A stretch of DNA of 12,880 nucleotides from NCBI GenBank assembly GCA_035718085.1, contig DASTHS010000239.1, positions 1-12,880 on the forward strand, read 5' to 3'. A program made the translations under genes and the position numbers. Origin of the DNA: DASTHS01 sp035718085 (GTDB lineage: Bacteria > Actinomycetota > Acidimicrobiia > Acidimicrobiales > Palsa-688). Under the pieces are notes generated by a model. That model was not told the DNA's origin. It did not search any database and worked only from the letters and a program-made list of their open reading frames with translations. Shown here piece by piece: positions 1 through 4,695 of this stretch; position 1 is the first letter of the stretch; every line of letters starts with the position of its first letter.

Positions 1-294
1 GCCCAGCTTGACGGCGGCCAGCTCCACGAGGAGGAAGGCGCCCTGCGCCACGACCACGTCGCCGGGGGCCTCGGCCAGCTGCCGCTGGCGCTCGGCCATC
101 TGGGCGAGGAACGCCCGCTCGTCGTCGCTGAGGGGCAGCTCACCGGCCTCGGCGCCGCCGGTGTCGGCGGCCGGGGCGGCCTGGGCGGCGCCCGCCGCGG
201 AGGGCGGCGGGCCGCCGGGCGTGTAGGGCGACGCCGGCCCCTGGGGCTGCTGGCGGATCGGCCGCTCGCCGTCGGGCGTCCAGAGGGTGCTCAC
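1..294 (-). CDS. DUF1844-like protein, N-terminal part (runs off window)
   Basis: The frame opens with GTG at 294-292 and stays open to base 1, giving 98 residues without a stop. It begins MSTLWTPDGERPIRQQ, continues through a Pro/Ala/Gly-rich low-complexity stretch (about residues 17-52), and then becomes a charged helical segment (LSDDERAFLAQMAERQRQLA). The last residues in view, VVVAQGAFLLVELAAVKLG, resemble the short conserved core of DUF1844 proteins, small actinobacterial proteins of unknown function. No signal peptide or membrane segment is visible. It is transcribed divergently from infC. No Shine-Dalgarno sequence precedes the GTG; instead a TAGGGT element ends seven bases upstream, so a leaderless transcript beginning at the start codon is likely. 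The coding frame is well supported by position and codon use. The family assignment is from memory of the motif and only moderately sure. Confidence 0.6.
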   Translation of the reverse strand, partial: MSTLWTPDGERPIRQQPQGPASPYTPGGPPPSAAGAAQAAPAADTGGAEAGELPLSDDERAFLAQMAERQRQLAEAPGDVVVAQGAFLLVELAAVKLG

Positions 295-300
295 CTGCGG

Positions 301-306
301 TACCCT
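301..306 (+). promoter_or_regulatory. -10 element for the infC transcription unit
   Basis: TACCCT fits TANNNT on the plus strand and overlaps the minus-strand -10 by five bases. A start about seven bases downstream would fall near 312-314, just 5' of the first arm of the leader helix at 319-327, so transcript start and RNA structure agree. No clear -35 is seen in the GC-rich sequence upstream, which is the start of the divergent coding region. Confidence 0.4.
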
Positions 307-307
307 A
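302..307 (-). promoter_or_regulatory. -10 element for the DUF1844-like gene
   Basis: Read on the minus strand this is TAGGGT, matching the actinobacterial TANNNT pattern. Seven bases (ACCGCAG) separate it from the GTG start at 294, which places the expected transcription start on or next to the start codon. No convincing -35 hexamer is visible. The assignment is inferred from sequence spacing only. Confidence 0.45.
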
Positions 308-312
308 ACCAG

Positions 313-458
313 CGCACAACTCGGGAAGCGGGGCGCGAGCCCCCACCCGGCCAGCCTCGCTGCGCCGGGTCGTTCGACCGCACGGGCGGGCGTGGCTTCT
401 CGTCGCCTGCCCCTGTCGCGCCCACGAACCTCGTTCCCGAGTCAAGGAGACCCCCCTC
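313..458 (+). promoter_or_regulatory. Structured 5' leader RNA of infC-rpmI-rplT
   Basis: Four helices can be read directly. A closing helix pairs ACTCGGGAA (319-327) with TTCCCGAGT (434-442), nine perfect base pairs. Inside it are three stem-loops: 330-343, a 5-bp stem capped by a GCGA (GNRA) tetraloop; 345-370, a 7-bp stem continued by 4 bp across one bulged C; and 384-412, a 9-bp stem with one G-U pair and an 11-nt loop, extendable by two pairs past a C-C mismatch. The closing helix ends one base before the AAGGAGA ribosome binding site. Operons with this gene order are autoregulated by L20 through leader RNAs in E. coli and Bacillus. An equivalent role here is an inference. No U-tract follows any hairpin, so translational control is more likely than attenuation. 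The RNA start is predicted. Confidence 0.55.
444..450 (+). promoter_or_regulatory. Shine-Dalgarno sequence deciding the infC start
   Basis: AAGGAGA lies eight bases (CCCCCCTC) before the ATA at 459. It is the strongest ribosome binding site in the window and fixes initiation at this non-standard codon. No ATG, GTG or TTG occurs in the infC frame between the upstream stop at 306-308 and the GTG at 606, which is inside the conserved N-terminal domain. Confidence 0.75.
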
Positions 459-1154
459 ATAGCTGAGCACCAAGAGCAGCGGATCAACGACAGGATCCGG
501 GCCCGCGAGGTCCGGCTCATCGACTCCGATGGCGGACAGCTGGGCGTCAAGCCCCTGCCCGAAGCCCTGTCGATCGCCCGCCAGCTCGATCTCGACCTGG
601 TCGAGGTGGCCCCTGATGCCAACCCGCCGGTGTGCCGGATCATGGACTACAACCGCTTCAAGTACGAAGCGTCGCAGCGGGCGAAGGAATCCCGTCGCAA
701 GACCACCAGCACGAGCATCAAGGAGATGAAGTACCGGCCGAAGATCGGCACCGGTGACTTCGACACCAAGACCCGCCAGGTGGCCCGCTTCCTGGGCGAG
801 GGCCACAAGGTCAAGATCACGATCATGTTCCGTGGCCGGGAGATGTCCCACCCCGAGCTCGGGAAGAAGATCCTCGACCACGTCGCCGAGACCGTCGGCG
901 ACGTCGCCAAGGTCGAGGCCGCGCCCAAGCTCGACGGTCGCAACATGATCATGGTGCTCGCCCCCGACCGGCGGGCCCAGCAGGCCGCCAAGGCGCCCCG
1001 ACCCGACGAGGCCGGCGGCCCCGAGGCTCCCCGTTCGCAGCCCGCAGCAGCACCGGCAGGGGCCCCCGCCCCGGCCGACCCCACCGCCGACGGCGGCCCG
1101 GCTCCCGAAGCCGGTCCCGCCGCCACCCTGCCCGGCGCCGAGCGCCCGGCCTGA
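459..1154 (+). CDS. infC: Translation initiation factor IF-3
   Basis: IF-3 binds the 30S subunit, keeps it from joining 50S too early, and checks initiator tRNA and start codon. The 231-residue product has the IF3 N domain (about 9-77, with RINDRIRAREVRLIDSDGG and the conserved PPVCRIMDYNRFKYE stretch), a basic linker, and the C domain (about 88-172, ending KLDGRNMIMVLAPD). The start is taken as ATA because AAGGAGA sits eight bases upstream and no standard start exists before 606, which would remove 49 conserved residues. Rare start codons (AUU, and AUA or AUC in relatives) are a known feature of infC and allow IF-3 to repress its own synthesis. A roughly 59-residue Ala/Pro/Gly-rich tail follows the C domain, making the protein longer than the usual 170-180 residues. 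rpmI follows after 19 bases. Confidence 0.95.
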   Translation: MAEHQEQRINDRIRAREVRLIDSDGGQLGVKPLPEALSIARQLDLDLVEVAPDANPPVCRIMDYNRFKYEASQRAKESRRKTTSTSIKEMKYRPKIGTGDFDTKTRQVARFLGEGHKVKITIMFRGREMSHPELGKKILDHVAETVGDVAKVEAAPKLDGRNMIMVLAPDRRAQQAAKAPRPDEAGGPEAPRSQPAAAPAGAPAPADPTADGGPAPEAGPAATLPGAERPA

Positions 1155-1173
1155 CCAGGAGCACCTCCCCAAG

Positions 1174-1368
1174 ATGCCCAAGATGAAGACCGACCGGGGC
1201 GCCGCCAAGCGCTTCAAGGTGACCGGCACCGGTCGCCTGCGGCGCCGCCAGGCGTTCCGCAGCCACATCCTCGAGAAGAAGTCGAGCACCCGCACCCGCC
1301 GCCTCGGCCGCGAGGTCGAGGTCGCACCGGGCGACGCCAGGGCCGTCAAGCGGCTCCTGGGCATGTGA
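1174..1368 (+). CDS. rpmI: 50S ribosomal protein L35
   Basis: L35 is a small basic protein of the large ribosomal subunit. The 64-residue product has the family's normal length and the typical opening MPKMKTDRGAAKRFKVTG, followed by a basic RLRRRQAFRSHIL segment and a closing VKRLLGM. The start is unambiguous from the MPKMKT motif. An AGGAG (1157-1161) lies 12 bases upstream, a rather long spacing, and can pair with CTCC at 1165-1168 in a tiny hairpin, which may couple translation to infC ending at 1154. It lies between infC and rplT, the order conserved across bacteria, and is co-transcribed with them. Confidence 0.96.
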   Translation: MPKMKTDRGAAKRFKVTGTGRLRRRQAFRSHILEKKSSTRTRRLGREVEVAPGDARAVKRLLGM

Positions 1369-1381
1369 GGGAGGTCACCCA

Positions 1382-1744
1382 ATGGCACGCGTCAAGCGCT
1401 CCGTCCACAGCCGCAAGCACCGCCGCGCCGTCCTCGAGCAGGCGCAGGGCTACTACGGCAACAAGAGCCGCTCGTTCCGGGCGGCCAACGAGCAGGTCAT
1501 GCACTCCCTGCAGTACGCGTTCCGCGACCGCAGGGCGCGCAAGGGCGACTTCCGCCAGCTCTGGATCCAGCGGATCAACGCCGCGACCCGCGAGCACGGC
1601 ATGAGCTACAGCCGGTTCGTCGCCGGCCTGCGCACCGCCGAGGTCGAGGTCGACCGCAAGGTGCTCGCCGACCTCGCCGTGCGCGACCGGGCTGCGTTCG
1701 CCGCGCTGGTCGAGGTGGCGCGCGCCGCCACGCCGGCCTCCTAG
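1382..1744 (+). CDS. rplT: 50S ribosomal protein L20
   Basis: L20 binds 23S rRNA early in assembly of the large subunit and in several bacteria also represses its own operon by binding the leader RNA. The 120-residue product opens MARVKRSVHSRKHRRAVLEQ, continues with the conserved AQGYYGNKSRSFRAANEQV region and the RDRRARKGDFRQLWIQRINA block, and ends in an acidic/hydrophobic helix typical of the C-terminal globular part. Length is normal. The start at ATG 1382 has a good GGGAGG site at 1369-1374, seven bases upstream, directly behind the rpmI stop. Together with infC and rpmI this is the standard translation operon; the structured leader before infC is the natural candidate for L20 binding. 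Confidence 0.96.
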   Translation: MARVKRSVHSRKHRRAVLEQAQGYYGNKSRSFRAANEQVMHSLQYAFRDRRARKGDFRQLWIQRINAATREHGMSYSRFVAGLRTAEVEVDRKVLADLAVRDRAAFAALVEVARAATPAS

Positions 1745-1785
1745 GGCCGCTCGCCCTGACCGGCCTGGCCCCCCGCCACGCGCGG

Positions 1786-2565
1786 GTGCAGCGCCTGCGG
1801 CGCCTGTGGGGGCGTCGCAGCGCCCGCGTCGACGAGCGGTGCTTCGTCGTCGAGGGCGCCAAGGTGCTCGGCGAGGCGCTCGACGCCGGCGTGGCGGTCG
1901 AGTCGGTCTACCTGGCCCCCGGGGCCGGCGCGCCCGAGCTCGCCGTCGCCGCCCGCGCCGCCGACCGGGGCAGCCGCGTCTTCGAGCTGGCACCGCAGGC
2001 CCTCGAACGGGCCATCGGCACCGTGACGCCCCAGCCGGTCGTCGCCGTGGTGCCCTTCGTCGACCGCGCCCTGGCGGCGATCGGTCGGCCGCAGCTGGTC
2101 GTGGTGTGCGTCGACGTGCGCGACCCGGGCAACGCCGGCACGGTGCTGCGCTCGGCGGCGGCGGCCGGGGCCGACGCCGTGGTCGTCTGCGACGGCGCCG
2201 TCGACCCCTACAACCCCAAGGCGGTGCGGGCCTCGGCCGGCGCCCTGTTCCACGTGCCGGTGGTCGTGGCCGGGCCACCGGCGGCCGCCCTCGCCGAGCT
2301 CGGCGCCCTCGGCCTGGCCCGCCTCGGCACCGTGGCCCGCGGCGGTGCCGACTACACCACCGTCGACCTCGCCGCCCCGACCGCCCTGGTGCTGGGCAAC
2401 GAGGCCCAGGGCCTGCCCGGCGGCCTCGACGACCACCTCGACGGCACCGTCACCATCCCCATGCCGGGGCGGGCGGAGTCGCTCAACGTCGGCATGACCG
2501 CGGCGGTGCTCTGCTTCGAGGCGGCCCGCCAGCGGCGCGTGGCCGCCGGGGTCGGCAGTGGCTGA
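1786..2565 (+). CDS. TrmH/SpoU-family RNA 2'-O-methyltransferase
   Basis: SPOUT enzymes of this family transfer a methyl group from S-adenosylmethionine to a ribose 2'-OH, usually in 23S rRNA. The 259 residues show an N-terminal substrate-binding part (about 1-90) and the knotted catalytic domain with its three motifs: DPGNAGTVLRSA (113-124, with the conserved Asn and Arg), LVLGNEAQGLP (201-211, with Asn-Glu), and IPMPGRAESLNVGMTAAV (224-241). The exact target base cannot be read from sequence; tRNA is possible but this subgroup usually acts on rRNA. The GTG at 1786 is the first standard start, yet the family-like residues LAPRHARVQRL begin upstream of it, so a CTG at 1756 or 1765 may be the real start. 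It lies 41 bases after rplT and overlaps the histidine kinase by eight bases. Confidence 0.85.
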   Translation: MQRLRRLWGRRSARVDERCFVVEGAKVLGEALDAGVAVESVYLAPGAGAPELAVAARAADRGSRVFELAPQALERAIGTVTPQPVVAVVPFVDRALAAIGRPQLVVVCVDVRDPGNAGTVLRSAAAAGADAVVVCDGAVDPYNPKAVRASAGALFHVPVVVAGPPAAALAELGALGLARLGTVARGGADYTTVDLAAPTALVLGNEAQGLPGGLDDHLDGTVTIPMPGRAESLNVGMTAAVLCFEAARQRRVAAGVGSG

Positions 2566-3637
2566 GCGCCACGTCGACGTCGAGGCCGTGCCTGTCGAGG
2601 CCGTGCCCGGCGCCGCCCTGGCCGTCGACGCCGACCGGCGGGTGTGCGCCCTCAACCGGGCGGCGGTGTCGCTCATCGGGTGGCGTCCCGCCGAGCTGCT
2701 CGGCCGACCGTGCGCCGAGGCGCTCGACGTGCGCCGGGGCGGCCGGCGGGTGTGGGCCGACGGGTGGCACCCGTCGGCGAGCCTCGCCACCGTGCGTGGC
2801 CTGCCCGAACTGGCGCTGACGGTGCGCCGCGCCGACGGCACCGACCTCGACGTCGTGGCCACCGGCCGCTACCTGCGGGCGCCCGGCGGCGCCCTCGAGG
2901 GCGCCGTGGTCGCCCTGCGCCCAGCCCGCCGCCCCGACACCGGGCCCGGCGCCATCGAGATCGTCTCCACGGTGAGCCACGAGCTGCGGTCACCGCTCAC
3001 CTCGGTGAAGGGCTACACCAGCCTGATGTTGAACCGCTGGGAGCGCCTGGCCGACGAGCAGAAGAAGATGATGCTCGAGCAGGTCAACCACGACGCCGAC
3101 CGGGTGACCCGCCTCATCACCGAGCTGCTCGACATCAGCCGCCTGGAGACCGGCCGGCTGGTGTTGCGCCGCCAGCTCGTCGAGCTGCGCGACCTCACCG
3201 CCACGGTGGTCGGCAAGGTGGCCCTGGAGTACCCCGACCTCGACGCCACCGTCACCGTCGCCGACGACGTGGCGAAGGTGTACGCCGACCCCGACAAGCT
3301 GGTGCAGGTGCTGACCAACCTCGTCGAGAACGCGTGCAAGTACGCCTCGCCCACCGGGCTGCGCATCGACGTCGCCGTGGCCGAGGGCGCCGCGGTGGCG
3401 GTCACGGTCACCGACCGCGGCGAGGGCATCCCCGCCGACGACCTGCCCAAGGTGTTCACGCGGTTCTTCCGGCGGTCCGAGGGCAAGCCGACCGGGTCGG
3501 GCCTCGGCCTTTGGATCAGCCGCGGCTTGGTCGAGGCGCACGGCGGGGCGCTCACCGCGACCTCGACGGTCGGCACCGGCTCGGCGTTCCGCTTCACCAT
3601 CCCCCACGTCGACCTCGAGGAGCTGCAGGCCCAGTGA
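2558..3637 (+). CDS. PAS-domain sensor histidine kinase, cytosolic, orphan
   Basis: A 359-residue kinase that would autophosphorylate a histidine and pass the phosphate to a response regulator. It has an N-terminal PAS-like domain (about 12-125, with DADRRVCALNRAA and the IGWRPAELLGRP turn), a HisKA dimerization domain with the H-box STVSHELRSPLTSVKGY (His141), and a complete HATPase_c domain: N-box NLVENACKYA (Asn258), G1 DRGEGIPADDL (286-296), F-box region KVFTRFFRR, and G2 GSGLGLWISRGLVEAHGG. All catalytic elements are present. No transmembrane segment or signal peptide is seen, so it probably senses something inside the cell. No response regulator gene is in the window. The GTG start overlaps the methyltransferase end by eight bases, and the stop overlaps pheS as GTGA, so translation is probably coupled. 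The signal is unknown. Confidence 0.9.
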   Translation: MAERHVDVEAVPVEAVPGAALAVDADRRVCALNRAAVSLIGWRPAELLGRPCAEALDVRRGGRRVWADGWHPSASLATVRGLPELALTVRRADGTDLDVVATGRYLRAPGGALEGAVVALRPARRPDTGPGAIEIVSTVSHELRSPLTSVKGYTSLMLNRWERLADEQKKMMLEQVNHDADRVTRLITELLDISRLETGRLVLRRQLVELRDLTATVVGKVALEYPDLDATVTVADDVAKVYADPDKLVQVLTNLVENACKYASPTGLRIDVAVAEGAAVAVTVTDRGEGIPADDLPKVFTRFFRRSEGKPTGSGLGLWISRGLVEAHGGALTATSTVGTGSAFRFTIPHVDLEELQAQ

Positions 3638-4695
3638 CGACCATCGCCGACGAGGCGGTCGCGGCACGCGACGCCGCCCTGGCCGCCATCGCCGCCGCCG
3701 ACAGCCCCGAGCAGCTCGGCCGGGTGGGCGCCGAGGTCAACGGCAAGCGCTCGGCGCTGGCCCAGCTCAACGCCCGCCTCGGCGCCCTCGACCCCGCCGA
3801 GCGGGCGGCGGCAGGTGCGGCCGTCGGCGCGGCGCGCGCCGCGGTCACCGAGGCGCTCGACGCCCGCCGCGCCGCGCTGCGCGCCGAGGCCCGCCGCGCC
3901 CAGGTCGAAGCCGAGCGCCTCGACCTCACCGAGTGGGCCGAGCTGCCGGGGGAGGGCGCGGCGCTGCCCGACGCCGGTCACTTCCACCTGGTGACCGTCA
4001 CGCGCGACCTGCTGGAGGATGCCTTCACCGCCCTCGGCTTCGCCATCGCCGAGGGGCCCGAGGCGGAGACCGACTGGTACAACTTCGAGGCGCTGAACAT
4101 GCCGCCGGCCCACCCCGCCCGCGGCATGTGGGACACCCTCTACCTCGAGCTCGGCGAGCCCGAGACGGTGCTGCTGCGCACCCACACCTCACCGGTGCAG
4201 GTGCGCCTGATGGAGCAGCAGCGCCCGCCGATCTACGCGGTCATGCCCGGCCGCTGCTACCGGCGCGACACCCCCGACGCCCGCCACCTCCCGGTGTTCC
4301 ACCAGCTCGAGGGCCTGGTGGTCGACGAGGGCATCACGATGGGCGACCTCGCCGGCACCATCGAGGCGTTCACCACCGCGTTCTTCGGCCCCGGCATGCG
4401 GTCACGCCTGCGCCCCAGCTACTTCCCCTTCACCGAGCCGTCCGCCGAGTTCGAGGTCACCTGCCCGATCTGCGGGGGCGCCGGCTGCCGCACCTGCTCG
4501 GGCTCGGGGTGGCTCGAGCTCGGTGGTTGCGGCATGGTCGACCCGAACGTGTTCGCCGCCGTCGGCATCGACCCGGAGCGCTACAGCGGCTTCGCCTTCG
4601 GCTTCGGCATCGACCGCCTGGCCCAGGTGCGCACCCAGCTCCCCGACATGCGCACCCTCCTCGACAACGACCTCCGCTTCCTGGCCGCCTTCTGA
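3634..4695 (+). CDS. pheS: Phenylalanyl-tRNA synthetase alpha subunit
   Basis: PheS carries the active site of the alpha2-beta2 class II synthetase that charges tRNA-Phe. The 353 residues comprise an N-terminal alanine-rich coiled-coil arm (about 1-95) for tRNA contact and a catalytic domain (about 115-353). Visible class II elements include RTHTSPVQ (182-189), RCYRRDTPDARHLPVFHQLEG (motif 2 region) and the phenylalanine pocket with GFAFGFGIDRLA (319-330, motif 3). A cysteine cluster CPIC...CRTC (277-288) resembles the Zn-knuckle-like loop found in many bacterial PheS. The GTG at 3634 overlaps the kinase stop as GTGA; upstream codons of this open frame belong to the kinase gene read in another frame. 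The stop touches the pheT ATG by one base (TGATG), so the two subunits are translationally coupled. Confidence 0.97.
   Translation: MTTIADEAVAARDAALAAIAAADSPEQLGRVGAEVNGKRSALAQLNARLGALDPAERAAAGAAVGAARAAVTEALDARRAALRAEARRAQVEAERLDLTEWAELPGEGAALPDAGHFHLVTVTRDLLEDAFTALGFAIAEGPEAETDWYNFEALNMPPAHPARGMWDTLYLELGEPETVLLRTHTSPVQVRLMEQQRPPIYAVMPGRCYRRDTPDARHLPVFHQLEGLVVDEGITMGDLAGTIEAFTTAFFGPGMRSRLRPSYFPFTEPSAEFEVTCPICGGAGCRTCSGSGWLELGGCGMVDPNVFAAVGIDPERYSGFAFGFGIDRLAQVRTQLPDMRTLLDNDLRFLAAF

Noticed and set aside
368..379. Alternative hairpin GGTC-GTTC-GACC in the infC leader as a switch partner
   Set aside because: Four pairs cannot compete with the 11-pair hairpin at 345-370 that shares its bases.
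1743..1757. Hairpin AGGGC...GCCCT after rplT as a terminator
   Set aside because: Only five pairs, no T-run, and the next gene starts at once; more likely part of the methyltransferase translation start region.
3600..3640. A T-box or phenylalanine attenuator in front of pheST
   Set aside because: pheS overlaps the preceding kinase gene by four bases, leaving no leader; no Phe-rich leader peptide is seen.
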